Shown piece after piece: positions 1 to 11,799 of a DNA stretch of 64,000 bases. Position 1 is the first letter of the stretch; every line of letters starts with the position of its first letter. Made by a program: the position numbers and the translations under genes. Source of the DNA: Balaenoptera acutorostrata (taxonomy: Eukaryota > Chordata > Mammalia > Artiodactyla > Balaenopteridae); the NCBI RefSeq assembly GCF_949987535.1, contig NC_080067.1:3348001-3412000 (forward strand), given 5' to 3'. The notes under the pieces were generated by a model. The model was not told where the DNA came from. It saw nothing but the letters and a program-made list of their open reading frames with translations, and did no database searches.

Positions 1-948
1 TTTAAAATGATCTTATATGAACTCTATATAGTTAAAAATAGTGACACTTTAAAATTTGTGTTACGAATGTCTTTCTGAGTCTGTGGTTTGCTTTTGAATT
101 TTGACAAGTTTTGATTTTGAGGGGTTTTAACAAACAAAAGGGTAAAATTATGTTACATAGGGACATTTTCCTTTGTATTTCTCCTACTGTGGCATTTTGA
201 GAACATTTGAGAATTTGAGAAAATTGTCCCACATTCAGAGAGCAGATAACTATTCATCCAATTTTCTCCTAGTTTTTTAAATCCATCTGTACTTTTATTC
301 TGATATATGAAGAGAAGTTGAGACAGTAACTAAGTTTTTCTCAACTCCTAAATAATTATCTCAAAATCACTTTTACTGAATAATCCATCTCTTTATTGTT
401 GATTTGTCTTCTTTATAATTTTTAAAGGTTCTCATATCAACTAGAGTCTGTTTGGAGGACATTTATTCTATATTCTATTCCATTCAACAATTTTTGGCCA
501 ATACAGGAGATTTATATTAAAATTTTAAGATATATTTTAATATCTAGGCAAATATCTAGGCAAATCAAGTTATATTTGTCTCTAATCAGAGAAGACTTTT
601 GCTTAAATACAATGCTGTCATTGCATGTTATAAAAGCAAACAGGCTAGCACATAAATTATCTTGCCAATAACTTATATCAGCCTTTACTTCTATAAATTA
701 GCACATGTATTTTTGACTCATGATGGAATACTCTCTGTATATAATGTTTACATCCTTCCCTCTCCTGCTCCTATCCTATCCCCAAACTCATGGCCAGATG
801 AGTTAGCGTATTTAGAAGTGTCCTTGGAACTTTTAAGCTATTTGACAAATACACTTTCAGCATGCTGATTTTCTCCCCCTCAGCCACAGAAATGACCAGC
901 AGCTGCTCAACTAATCAGATCCCCGCATTCTGATTTGGTTATTTAAAT
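1..948. other. AT-rich unique DNA, no gene seen
   Basis: No recognisable exon, RNA gene or repeat family. The only structure noted is a perfect 12-bp tandem duplication (TATCTAGGCAAA twice, 541-564). Short open frames here have no recognisable similarity. Confidence 0.6.
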
Positions 949-1156
949 CAGGGTTTCTCAACCTTGGCACTATGGACGTTTGGGGGTAAAAAAAATTCTC
1001 TGTTGTGTCCTATATACAGTAGAATATTTACCAGCATCCCCCATCAGTTGCCAGTAACACCATGCCCTCCCTGCTCCATTTGTGACAATCAAAAATATCT
1101 CCAGATATTGCCAAATGTCTCCTCTGGGACAAAATTGCCTGCATTGAGAATTATTC
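949..1156 (-). mobile_element. MER20-like hAT DNA transposon (antisense)
   Basis: The stretch reads as the reverse complement of the MER20 consensus as I remember it: it opens with CAGGGTTTCTCAACCTTGGC, contains the ATCTCCAGATATTGCCAAAT block and closes with TTGAGAATTATTC. Flanking octamers ATTTAAAT (941-948) and ATTTAGGT (1157-1164) agree at six of eight positions, as for an old 8-bp hAT target duplication. It is non-autonomous with no coding capacity. The family name is from memory; hAT membership is firmer. Confidence 0.8.
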
Positions 1157-2921
1157 ATTTAGGTCAAAGTAGTCAGGCGGCATGCAGCATAATAAACGTA
1201 TTTAACTTTTATTCACTTATTATCATTTTTTGGTAATCTTAGGAATACAATCAGGTTGAACCTAGAGCAATCTAATTCACCGCACAATGGTTCACTGTCA
1301 TTGGGCTTAAAAAAAATCAACCCGAGGGCATTCTGCTTGTCCATGTGACTTAAACATGACCCTGGTAAGAAGAATGACATTATGATTGCTCAAAATAAAA
1401 CATCTCAGAGATCTCTGTCGGCTCATCCCTCCCCGCCGAGCCTGTGTTGATGGTAAATTTGAAACGTTGTCAATTTGATAACCGTATTGGTATATGTAAA
1501 TGAATGATGCCCTGAGTTTTAATCATACATTTTGATATTTCGAAAACAGCCTGAACTCTCTGTCCATAATTCTTTGACTCATCTTGCCTTTGATTTTAGC
1601 CTATAACCATGGCTGTCTGAGCTGGTTAGTTCAGAGGGGTTTTACAAGATGGTAATTAGGCCAATGCTGCAGTTTCAATTAGCCTCACAGAAGAAAAACC
1701 CAGCTTCACAGAAGCAGACTGAACTGCTAACCCGGCCACCACTCTCAGCCAACAGCCGAAAGGAAGATGAGAACAGAGGTTGCTGCCGACTCAGCACTCC
1801 CAGGACCGTTGAGCCTGGACAAGCCAAGGTCACTACTCATTGGTGGTGATGGGCCATCCGTGTTGTACCCCTCCACCAGTTCACTGCAGAAACAGAAGAG
1901 GAAGAGCACCCTGTAAATCCGAGCTGCCTTGACAGCCAGTGTAGACCATCGGGGCAAAGACTTCTTCATTCTAAATTTTTGGGAATTAACAAATAGGACA
2001 GCCACAGTTTTGAAAGGTGAACACCTCTTATTTTTGTTTTCAAATTTATAACTTTGGCCATCTGTCTGAAGTACGTTTTATCCACTCATGAAATTATCTT
2101 CTAGAGGGATGGGTGATCATACACAGAAATTTGCCTGCTGCTATGCAACTATAACGGTTAACACTGGCCATTTTTCATTGGCATGGGAAGACTTTTATAA
2201 GTATTGAAATGGAGATTGAATTTCACTTGCATTTAACATGACTTTGTATTGGCAAAGGGATAGAAACAAGGATCCCTAGCACCAGTTTCCCTAATATTCG
2301 TTTTTTTATGTAAAACGTATCCTCCATGGAGACATGGCCCTCTGCATCTGCCCTGCATTCGAATGATTGGACTCAATTCTGCTTTTGGAATATTTGCATT
2401 GTTCCTAGTAAACTGCCCACATAGTAACGGATGCAAGTAAAGCTTGGCCAATTTGGTTTATACTCTCAGTTCCAGCATTAAGGTACATCTGCTTTTTTTC
2501 CTTTTCCTCTGGTCTTTGAATTCTGATCATACTCTCCAATCCAGGCCACATTTTTCCTGTAGGGAGCTTCTGGAGCTTAAAATCATTTATATAATGGTCC
2601 TTTCTCATTGCTGCCTGAATTTTTCTTCTGGGTTGTCAAGAGATCCATAGGTATTTTCAACAATGTGGGTCGATATTCTGGTGATGAACAGACATTTAAT
2701 TTCAAGCTCTTCCATTCAAAATGCATTCATCAAAATGCAATCAACTTTGATAGACGATGGGAAAATAGCTTTTAGATATCGATATTAACCTCACCTTATC
2801 AAAGGTCTGCTAAACATACCAACTCTCAAATGAATAATAGTGGACAAACCAAACAGATTGAGCCTTGACTGCAAGAATATCTACAGATGTTTCCGTGGAT
2901 TGCTTTTTAAGCACTGAATTC
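1157..2921. other. Unique DNA, no gene seen
   Basis: About 1.7 kb without a repeat family I recognise. Open frames on both strands are under 90 residues and show no domain. The stretch near 1430-1530 is not obviously repetitive and could be conserved noncoding DNA, but that needs a cross-species comparison. Confidence 0.5.
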
Positions 2922-3242
2922 AGGAGCATATGCTTTTTTTTTAATTGAAGTGTAGTTGATTTACAATGTTATGTTAGTTTCAGGTGTACAGCAAAGTGAT
3001 TCAGTTATACATACATATATATTATATATATATATTCTTTTTCAGATTCTTTTCTATTATAGGTTATTATAAGATATTGAATATAGTTCCCTGTGCTACA
3101 CAGTAGGTCCTTGTTGTTTATCTCTTTTATATATAGTAGTGTGTATCTGTTAATCCCAAACTCCTAATTTATCCCCCTTCCCCTTTGGTAACCATAAGTT
3201 TATTTTCAAAGTCTGTGAGTCTTAGGAGCATATGCTTTTTTT
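2922..3242 (-). mobile_element. Short L1 3' end, antisense, with TSD
   Basis: A 5'-truncated L1 tail in antisense orientation: a T-run at the left, then the artiodactyl/cetacean-type L1 3' UTR (GTTAGTTTCAGGTGTACAGC, TTCCCTGTGCTACACAGTAG). It is bounded by a 19-bp duplication AGGAGCATATGCTTTTTTT at 2922-2940 and 3224-3242, which defines the insert exactly. No coding sequence remains. Confidence 0.93.
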
Positions 3243-3344
3243 GAATTGATTTATGTAATGCAGTGGCATGGATACCACGTTCTCTGTTACCATTAGAGTT
3301 GTATTCAGAATGTCTTGTTTCAAAATACATGATGTTCTCCTCTT

Positions 3345-3630
3345 TCTAAGAATTTTAATATTTATCTAACATTCCTGGGTGTCAGGCACTGCGCAAAGTG
3401 CTTTAATAAATTATTTCATTCAATTTTTTGCCATGGCCTTGTGGCATACACTAGATATTATTATTATTATCCTCATTGTAGAGCTGTGGAACTGAGGGGT
3501 GAATATTAGCCCATGGTCCAGGATCAGACAGATAGCTAACACCAACACATGGCAAAGCCAGAACTTGAATTTGATTAGTATGAATCCAGAGCCCATGCAC
3601 TTAACTACTACATTACACTGCCTCCCAGAA
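3345..3630 (-). mobile_element. MIR SINE (antisense)
   Basis: Reverse-complement MIR: a GTGTCAGGCACTG end, the CCTCATTGTAGAGCTGTGG core, and the tRNA-like side ending GAGCCCATGCACTTAACTAC. Old and diverged, without recognisable target duplications. Confidence 0.8.
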
Positions 3631-5137
3631 GTCATTATCACAGAAATGTGTATTTTTTTTTATTTCCAAGAATAATAATATGATTTTCTTCCTGTTATTA
3701 CACTTGATTTAAAACAAATAAATAAACATGATACTCAAATACCTTTCGTGTCACCCAAACCTGAATTCCTACAGAAGTCTTGTCTGTGCTAATTTAACTT
3801 GCAGTGAGGCCTTCATTCCGCTGTTTTTCTTAAATGAGTCTTAAATTTGTAGCTAGAGACGTGTTCATGTTTTGAGTAATTGTACTTCACTCCCTATGAC
3901 ATTGTGGGTACTTAGAACATGTTCAATGATGTTTTAAAGAATGCAATTTACACCACTTCCTTTGGAAGACTATAAATTAAAAAATGGCAGAAAGTGTCAA
4001 ACCATAATTACATCGAGGGTTTTAGTAACCTCATAAACCACAAGAATGAAATACCAAAAGAAAAAATTTTTTTCAACTGCCAGCATCAAAGTTTCATTTG
4101 CTGATTCTATTTTTGCAGCATTGATGGAAGTAATCCAGTTAGGTTGACATTTTTATAGAGGATGTTTTAATGTTCAAATAAGCCGTGTTATTTCACCATC
4201 TTTATTTTCTTTATGGAAAAGGTTTTTTTTCTTCTGTAATGATTTGAACTATGAAATGAAAATGTGTCTTGTGGGTTGGATTATGGCTCCAGAAGACACA
4301 TTTTAGTTGATAGAAAGGTCTTTGCCATAACCACAGTTGATGTTTACAGATACACACCCCTTCTAATTTTTAATGCTGTTGCTGTATTTCTTAATGAATC
4401 TAATCACAGAAAATGTGTCAAATGGAAATGGAAACTTGGTCTCAAACATATGCTTGGGTTTCTGTTAGCAGGAAACAAATGTCCAAATGTGATTGCAGAC
4501 AAGATCACACACGTGCTCACACATGCAGTCACGTTTGGATCCAACTGGGAACCTGGTGACACGCGGACACTTAGAGCCAGATACTTAGCATATGTGGAAA
4601 TTCGGTGTGATCACAACAGCAGAATGCTACAATATTTTTTCATTCAATCTGATGCTGGAAGAGAAGCCAAATGACAGCAAATCATAAAACAAATGTCATT
4701 CTTTTCTCGGAGCATGATGTTTGAATAATGGAGAAAAAAATAGATCAATTTGTTTCAGTGTGACTTTCTTGTCATTGGCAAATTGATAGATACACTTCTG
4801 CTCTGTAAGAGAAAATAGGCTGACAGACCTTTCATGGTTGAGATATGTGAGATAAAATAGCTTATATCTGGTGTTTCTCTCCTATAGGACAAAATATATC
4901 TATCACACACCAAAAAAAAAATAGTATCTGCAAATTCATATAGTTCAATATGACAGAATAATATTTATTATGTTCCTTTTTTCCTCAAGATTTCTTTCTG
5001 TGTTTTTTAAAAAGATGGCAATTTTAATCATGTAAAAAGGGCATAACTTTAAAGATGTGACATCTTATGTGGCATAACTTAAAGGTTTAAGTAACTTTAA
5101 ACCTTACTGATACACGTATCTTGTGTGGGAGTCAAAC
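3631..5137. other. Unique AT-rich DNA, no convincing gene
   Basis: No repeat family recognised. It contains the longest open frame outside repeats in the first 10 kb (4264-4674, 136 codons, plus strand), which has no recognisable domain or relative. Two adjacent small inverted repeats lie near 5050-5105 (for example AAGGTTTAA/TTAAACCTT). Confidence 0.5.
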
Positions 5138-6429
5138 TTTTTTCTAGTTTTATTGAGATATAATTAACATACAGCACTGTAAAAGTTTAAGGTGTACACA
5201 GAATAATGAGTTGACTTGCATACATCATGAAATGATTACCACATTGAGATTAATGAACATATGTCAGCTCATATAGATACAAACTAAAGGAAAAAGAAAA
5301 AAACCTTTTTTTTCTTGTGACGAAAACTCTTAGGATTTACTCTCGTAACAGTGCTCATATATAATGTACAGCAGTGCTAATTATATTTACCGTGTTGTAC
5401 ATTACATCCCTAGTGCTTATGTATCTTATAACTGGCAGTGTGTGCCTTGTGACCATCTTCTTCACCATACAAAGATGTTACATTATCAGTGACCCTCCCC
5501 AACCCTGTACATTTCGTGCCTGTGACTCATCTGTTTCGTAACTGGAAGTTTGTACCTCTTAACCCCCCTCACCTATTTCATTCATCCCCCGAGCCCCCTA
5601 CCCTCTGGCAACCACCTGTTTGTTCTCAGTATCTGTGACTCTGTTTCAGTTTTGTTATGTTTGTTCATTTGTTCTGTTTTTGTTCATTTGCTTTACAGAT
5701 TCCACATATAAGTGAAATCAGGGTATTTGTCTTCCTCTGTCTGACATATTCCACTTAGCATGATACCCCCCTCTAGGTTCACCCATGTTGTCTCAAATGG
5801 CAGGATTGCTTTTTTTATGACTGAGTAATATTCCATTGTCTACAGATCCCACATCTTTTCTATCTATTCATCTATCAATGGGCACTTAGATTGCTTCCAT
5901 ATCTTGGCTATTATGAATAACGCTGCAATGAACATAGGGGTGCATATATCTTTTCAAATTAGTATTTTTGTTTTCTTTGAACAAATACCCAGAAGTGGAA
6001 TTTCTGGATCATATATATGGTTGTTCTATTTTTAGTTTTCTGAGGAACCTTCATATCATTTCCCATAGTGGCTGCACCAATTTAAATGCCCACCAACAGT
6101 GCAGGAGGGTCCCCTTTTTCTACATCCTCGCCAACATTTGTTATTTGTGTTCTTTTTGATGACAGTTATTCTGACAGGTGTGAGGTGATGTCTCATTGTG
6201 GTTTTGATTTGCATTTCCCTGATGATTATTGATGTTGAGCATCTTTTCATATGCCTATTGTCTATCTGTATGTCTTCTTTGGAAAAAATGTCTGTTCAGG
6301 TCCACTGCCTGTTTTTAATCAGGTTGTTTGTTTTTTTGATGTTGAGTTGTATGAGTTCTTTGTATATTTTTGGATATTAACCCCTTATCAGACCTATTGT
6401 TTGTAAATATTTTCTCCCATTCAGTAAGT

Positions 6430-6769
6430 GGCCTTTTTGGGTTTTTTTGGTTTTGTTTTGTTTTTTTTTATTTTTATTTATTTATTTATTTATTTATGGC
6501 TGTGTTGGGTCTTCGTTTCTGTGCAAGGGCTTTCTCTAGTTGTGGCAAGCGGGGGCCACTCTTCATCGCGGTGCGCGGGCCTCTCACTATCGCGGCCTCT
6601 CTTGTTGCGGAGCACAGGCTCCAGACGCGCAGGCTCAGTAACTGTGGCTCATGGGCCCAGTTGCTCTGCGGCATGTGGGATCTTCCCAGACCAGGGCTTG
6701 AACCTGTGTCGCCTGCATTAGCAGGCAGATTCTCAACCACTGCACCACCAGGGAAGCCCGGCCTTTTTG
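6430..6769 (-). mobile_element. Long CHR-type SINE, antisense, with TSD
   Basis: Antisense tRNA-Glu-related SINE: a (TTTA)n tail at the left, body, and head ending GCACCACCAGGGAAGCCC. It is flanked by the perfect duplication GGCCTTTTTG at 6430-6439 and 6760-6769. The head carries a B box (antisense of GGTTCAAGCC). Inserted into the antisense L1 ORF2. Confidence 0.95.
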
Positions 6770-7469
6770 TTCTGTTGATAGTTTCCTTGGCCATGAAAAA
6801 GCTTTTTAGTTTAATATAGTCCCATTTGTTTATTTTTGCTTTTGTTTTCTTTTCCTGAGGAGACAGATCCAAAAGAATACTGCTAGGACCGATGTCAAAG
6901 AGCATACTGCCTATGTTTTCTTCTAGGAGTTTTATGGTTTCAGGTCTTACATTTAAGTCTTTAATCCACTTTGAGTCTATTCTTGTATATGGTGTGAGAA
7001 AGTAGTCCAGTTTGATTCTTTTGCATGTAGCTGTCCAGTTTTCCCAACACCATTTATTGAAGAAGCTGTCTTTTCCCCATTGTGTATTTTTGCCTCCTTT
7101 GTCATAGATTAATTGACCATATAAGTGTGGGTTTATTTCTCAGCTGCCTGTTCTGTTTCATTGATCTATGTGTCTATTTTTGTGCCAGTACCATGCTATG
7201 TTGATTACTGCAGCTTTGTAGTATAGTTTTAAATCCAGCTTTGTTCTTCTTTCTCATGGGTTATTTTGGCTCTATGGGTTCTTTTGTGTTTCCATACAAA
7301 TTTTAGAACTATTTGCTCTAGTTCTGTGAAAAATGCCATTGGTATTTTGATAGGGATTGCATTGAATCTGTGGATTGCCTTGTGTAGTATGGTCATTATA
7401 ACAGTATTAATTCTTCCAATCTGTGAGCATGGAATATCTTTTCATCTGTTTGTTTTGTCTTTAATTACT

Positions 7470-7533
7470 TTCATTGGTATCTTTTTTTTTTTTCTTTTAA
7501 AAATTTTGTGTCACGACAATTCATTGGTATCTT
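7470..7533 (-). mobile_element. 36-bp poly(A)-tailed micro-insertion with TSD
   Basis: The L1 sequence TTCATTGGTATCTT occurs at 7470-7483 and again at 7520-7533. Between them are 36 bp that begin with a T-run and end TTTTGTGTCACGACAA. On the minus strand this is a ~25-nt unique stub followed by a poly(A) tract, the structure of an extremely truncated L1-mediated retroinsertion. The source transcript is unidentified. Confidence 0.8.
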
Positions 7534-7719
7534 ATAGTTTTCCAAGTGTAAGTCTTTTACCTCCTTGGTTAGATTTATTCTCAAGTAGTTTTTTCTTTTT
7601 GATGCAATCATAAATGGGATTGCTTTCTTAATTTCTCTTTCTGATAGTTCATTGTTAGTGTATAGACATGCAACAGATTTCTGTATTAATTTTGTATCCT
7701 GCAACTTTACAGAATTCAT
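7471..7719 (-). pseudogene. L1 ORF2 fragment downstream of the RT motif
   Basis: An 82-codon frame containing [15 protein letters not shown] and FMIASKRKNYLRINLTKEV, the part of L1 ORF2 after the reverse-transcriptase active site. The 36-bp micro-insert and its duplicated target disrupt its C-terminal end. No function is likely. Confidence 0.85.
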
Positions 7720-8024
7720 TTATTAGTTCTAATAGTTTTTTGGTGGTCTTTAGGATTTTCTGTATATGGTATCACATCATCTGTAAACAGTGACAGTATT
7801 GCTTCTTCCTTTCCAATTTGGATTTCTTTATTTTTTTCTTGTCTGATTGCTGTGGCTAGGACTTCCAATATCATGTTGAATAAAAGTGGCAAGAATGGGC
7901 ATCCTTGTCTTGTTCCTGAATTTAGAGGAAAGGCTTTCAGCTCTTCACTGTTGAGTATGATGTTGGCTATAGGTTTGTCGTATATGGTCTTTATTATGTT
8001 GAGGTATGTTCCCTCTCTACTCAC
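7716..8024 (-). pseudogene. L1 ORF2 reverse-transcriptase domain fragment
   Basis: A 102-codon antisense frame with the L1 reverse-transcriptase signature [14 protein letters not shown] at residues 37-50 and the catalytic box as FTDD at residues 80-83, where active L1s have FADD. It overlaps the next ORF2 fragment by a few bases in another frame, so ORF2 is frameshifted. A dead remnant. Confidence 0.9.
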
Positions 8025-8209
8025 TTTATTTTTTAATTTTAAAAAAAATTTTTGAGTGCTTTCATTTATTTATTTATTTATTTTTATTTTGGCCACACAA
8101 CATGGCTTGCGGGATCTCAGTTCCCTGACCAGGGATTGAACCCAGACCATGACAATGAAAGCACCAAATCCTAACCACTAGACCATCAGGGAACTCCCTC
8201 TACCCACTT
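8015..8209 (-). mobile_element. Short CHR-type SINE, antisense, unusual tail
   Basis: Antisense SINE with head ending CCATCAGGGAACTCCC. Imperfect target duplication CTCTACTCACTT (8015-8026) and CTCTACCCACTT (8198-8209). In sense orientation the (AAAT)n stretch is followed by about 20 bp of extra sequence and a second A/T-rich tail, so it may carry a short 3' transduction. Inserted in L1 ORF2. Confidence 0.9.
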
Positions 8210-8305
8210 CATTAATAGTTTTTGTCATAAATGGATGTTGAGTTTTGTCAAAAGCTTTTTCTGCCTCTACTGATAATTTTTTCAATATATTTTTATCCAT
8301 GAATT

Positions 8306-9650
8306 CCCATATAAGAGCCAAGGTTAGAATAGTTGTTCATCACTAGCAAGTTTCACCAAAAATGAGAATTAGAATTCTTTCAGAATCCTTTGAGACCTTT
8401 GGCTAATGGGCAAAATGTAATCCCAGGGAAGAGTAAACAGGAGCCAAAAGATAACTCCTTGAAGAAATTCTCCTATACCATGTTAGAAAATTACAGGTAG
8501 ATGAAATGTCCTGTAGGTTCATGGAATGGAAATGCCATTAGAATTATTGAGCCCAACAGTTCTCTGCTATCCAGTGAGAGGGTCCAGATCCACATGGGTA
8601 GGTTGCCATAAGCAGTGAGGTATGTTGTATGCAATTTTTGTCTAATGCTCAAAGTACTAAGGTTAGCAAATTATTTTATTCTTTTATAAATTAGAATATA
8701 TTTGAAATTATCCTTCTCAAAATGCTGCACTAACTCAATAGCATTTCAAATTGGAAAGAAGTACTGTTTCAGATGGTGGGTCTAGTGTTACGTACATATC
8801 CCTTGGAGATACTCCTGGGAATGAATCTTGGGTGAAAACATAGGGGTGATGTTTCCTAGCAGAAAAAATGTGTGCAATCAACAGATCTAGGCACCTCCTG
8901 CAGACTTTTCTATGATCAGTAGAGATTGCTGAATTCATAAGCAAAAAGTTGCTGGTGTGCATGGAATCAGCAAAGGGCCATAATCTTGAAAGACATTTCT
9001 CCAGGGCATGGTGAGGCCTGAGGAAAAGACTACACCACCACTATCCATTTTTCGTAACTGGATGCTTAGAGAGCTCTCAGATTCTGTCTCCTTCCTAGGG
9101 AGAGAGCCCAACACCCACTGCCAAAGTTTGTTTTCTCTGAACTCAGTTTATCCAAAGTGGCCATGCTCCAGGAGTTGACCTTTTCTTTCTTTGGATGTGT
9201 TAATATCATGGATTAAGCTCTGTAGTTGGTCTCAATCCAATGGCTATTCTCATAAACCTAGGGAAGTGTTAATTAGTTCAATGTTTGTAGGAGTAACTTA
9301 TTCCTTTATCTACAAGTTGTTACTTGCAGGGGAGGGGACGCTTCACCATTGTTCCCATCTACCAAAAAATTGAAATCTAAATCTGACTATAATTGTTATT
9401 GTTGTTGTTGCTGTTTTTCGCTGTACAATTATGATATCCCTCTATATTATTTAGTGGGGCAAATTTATGCCATATCTCATTCTCATGATCTTCATTTTAT
9501 GTACCCCCTTTTGTCACTTATGATTTCTATAAATTTATAATCTTAACAGCTATAAACTGTTCTAGGGATAGAAGATGTGACCATTCCAATTTCTTTTTCT
9601 TTTACAATGCAGGAAAATCCTATTAAAGATGACACCAAAACCCTATAAAT
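8306..9650. other. Unique DNA, no gene seen
   Basis: About 1.3 kb with no recognised repeat. Open frames are at most 75 codons and carry no recognisable domain. A short GTT-rich run lies near 9396-9415. Confidence 0.5.
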
Positions 9651-9654
9651 CACC

Positions 9655-10830
9655 CTCATAAGTTGAAGAATCCCAAGTGAAATACCAGCAAATTCGATCT
9701 AGCAAACCTTAAAAATAATAGCAAACCATAACCAAAAGTGTTTGTTCTTAAGAATACAAGAAATTTTACTATTAGATAAATCTGTTACTATAATTCATCT
9801 TATCAATAGGTTAAATGAGGAAAAAAGTTTTATTATCTCTATAGATGCCCCCCAAACTATTTTATTTAATATATGTTACTGATGAAAACTCTTAATGAAA
9901 CAGATACAGAAGGCTAATTATATAAAATTATAAAGATTATTTATTTGAAACAAAGGTTAAATATTTGTATTTAATATTTAATAATATTTCACTTAATCTT
10001 TGTACTTAGTTTTAAAATTCTGTACATATTTTTATTAAAATGAGAAGCAAGAAAATTTTAAATTTATTATTTCTTCAAAAGTCTAGCAAGTATAATAATA
10101 CGGAATAAAATTAGGTAAAGTGATCAGAAAGGGGATGTTAAACAAATCCCTATTTGTCTGTATTAAAAATTTAAGAGAATCAACTGAAATTTTAAAAGCT
10201 ATTAGAACTATCAAAAGTTCAGTATGGTAACTATTTAGAAAATAAATACAGAAAAATACAGTGTACTTATTTGCCATAATCAATTTAAAAACTAAGGAAG
10301 AAACCATATATCACAGTAGCAACTCTAAAACAGAAAGTAGCTAGAAATAAATATAGAAAGAAATTTATTAGACTATCTTGAAAAAATTATAAAATAATTT
10401 AGAAGATGGGATTCAACAGAGAAATGTTCTATACTCCTTGACAAAAAGAATCAATATTTTAGGAATTAAATTCTCCCCAAAGTAATCCAACAGTTTAATG
10501 CAACTGAAGTCAGAATCACTGAGGGATTTGTTCAGTAATATGACAAAATGATTTTTAAATTTATGTTGAGTAAACTAAAAAGCAAAAATAGCCAATAAGC
10601 CATTTAAAAATGAGTGTTCCCAAAGGTTAAAGACAGTTGTATTAAAAGAGAAGATCTGATCAAGTTTCTACATAAAATATAAAAATCTATACAATGAAAA
10701 AAATCACGAACAAAATTAGAAGATTATAAGTGTGATGGGAAAACATCTGCAAGACAAGATTTCTTTAATATACAAAGCAGTCTTACAAATATGAAGGAAA
10801 GAGACAGGCATTCCTATAGAATCCACAAGA
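9655..10830 (+). mobile_element. Ancient L1 ORF2 remnant, sense
   Basis: Heavily decayed L1 ORF2: blocks resembling the pre-catalytic RT region (AATACCAGCAAATTCGATCT, ATCTCTATAGATGCC) are followed in order by later ORF2 text around 10440-10830. All reading frames are broken. It appears to resume after the MER3-like and L2 insertions at 11160-11370. Confidence 0.75.
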
Positions 10831-10831
10831 T

Positions 10832-11054
10832 CAAGGGCCTGCAAGCCTATACTGTAAAGGACAGATAGTAAATATTTCTGGCTTTGCAGGAACCATAGTC
10901 TGTTTTGCAACTACTCAACATTGCCCTTGTAGCACAAAAGGAGCCATAGGCAATGCATAAAAAAGTAGGCATGACTGTGTTCTAATAAAACTTTATTTAC
11001 AATAATAGGAAGTGGGATAAAGTTGGCCCACAGACAGTAGTGTGTCAACTACTT
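10832..11054 (+). mobile_element. MER3-like hAT DNA transposon
   Basis: Matches, end to end, a short Charlie-group hAT element I remember as MER3: start CAAGGGCCTGCAAGCCTATA, core ACTGTAAAGGACAGATAGTA and GTTCTAATAAAACTTTATTT, end GGCCCACAGACAGTAGTGTG. Non-autonomous. The subfamily name is less certain than hAT membership. It interrupts the old L1. Confidence 0.75.
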
Positions 11055-11059
11055 CAGTA

Positions 11060-11157
11060 GACCTTCCGTAACTTGTTTACTGCTGTATTCTAGATACATC
11101 TAGAAGTGAGTATGGTATATGCAAGATACTCAACAAACACATGGTGAATGAATAGAA
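11060..11157 (+). mobile_element. L2 LINE 3' end
   Basis: A diverged L2 terminus: TTTACTGCTGTATTCTAGAT leads to GATACTCAACAAACACATGG and the closing GTGAATGAATAG, the L2 3'-terminal pattern. Confidence 0.65.
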
Positions 11158-11159
11158 AG

Positions 11160-11370
11160 AGGACAACCCGCCAAGAAGAAATTAAAATCAACAGTAAAAT
11201 ATATAAAATTGTCCAAACTCACATAATGAAAGAAAGGCAAATTAAAATTACAGCATAATATTTTCTTATGCTCAGGTTCACAAGGTTGGTTTGTTTCTTT
11301 AGTGATCATTCTTAAGTTTGGTAAGAATATAGCCTCTGCATATCCTCATGTGCTGCTGGTAGGCTTTTTC
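11160..11370 (+). mobile_element. Ancient L1 ORF2 remnant, continuation
   Basis: GAAAGGCAAATTAAAATTAC followed by CATATCCTCATGTGCTGCTG and GGTAGG matches the order of a sense L1 ORF2 past the endonuclease/RT part. It is probably the same element as 9655-10830. Confidence 0.55.
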
Positions 11371-11799
11371 ACTCTTTTATCTTTAGTTACAGACACAGGG
11401 AAAAGTGTAGAAAATAATAGAAGGGTATCTGAATATTCACTCACTCCCTAGATCACCAGTTCTCAAATTATTTGATCTCATTTTTAAAAATTATTGAGAA
11501 CCACAAAGAACTTTTGTTTATTAATGTTTATAATGTTTACCACATTTAGAAATTAAAAGAGAAATATTTTAAATATTTAATTCATTTAAAATAGCAATAA
11601 TAAACTCTTTATGTGTAAACGTAAATAACATTTTTATGACAATAACTGCAGTTTTCAAAGCCAAAAAAATTAAAAGAATGAAAGAAAACAGTATTGAGAA
11701 GAGTGGCATTGTTTTACACTTTTGTAAATCTCTTTAATAACTGGCTTAAAAGAAGTCAACTAGATCTTCATATCTGCTTTTGAATTCATTCTGTTGTGG

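Larger units (their letters stand above)
5138..8305 (-). mobile_element. 5'-truncated L1 element, antisense, ~2.6 kb
   Basis: Begins with an L1 3' UTR (TTTTATTGAGATATAATTAA) and runs through ORF2 backwards to about 8305, where it stops without a 5' end. ORF2 is broken into frames at 7471-7719 and 7716-8024. Two SINEs (6440-6759 and 8027-8197) and a 36-bp micro-insert (7484-7519) lie inside it, so it predates them. Terminal target duplications were not found. Confidence 0.93.

Noticed and set aside
4264..4674. 136-codon open frame in unique DNA
   Set aside because: No recognisable domain, no flanking splice or promoter signal I can support, and frames of this length occur by chance in 64 kb.
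5051..5105. Two small adjacent inverted repeats as a terminator or RNA gene
   Set aside because: Arms of 7-9 bp in AT-rich DNA are expected by chance.
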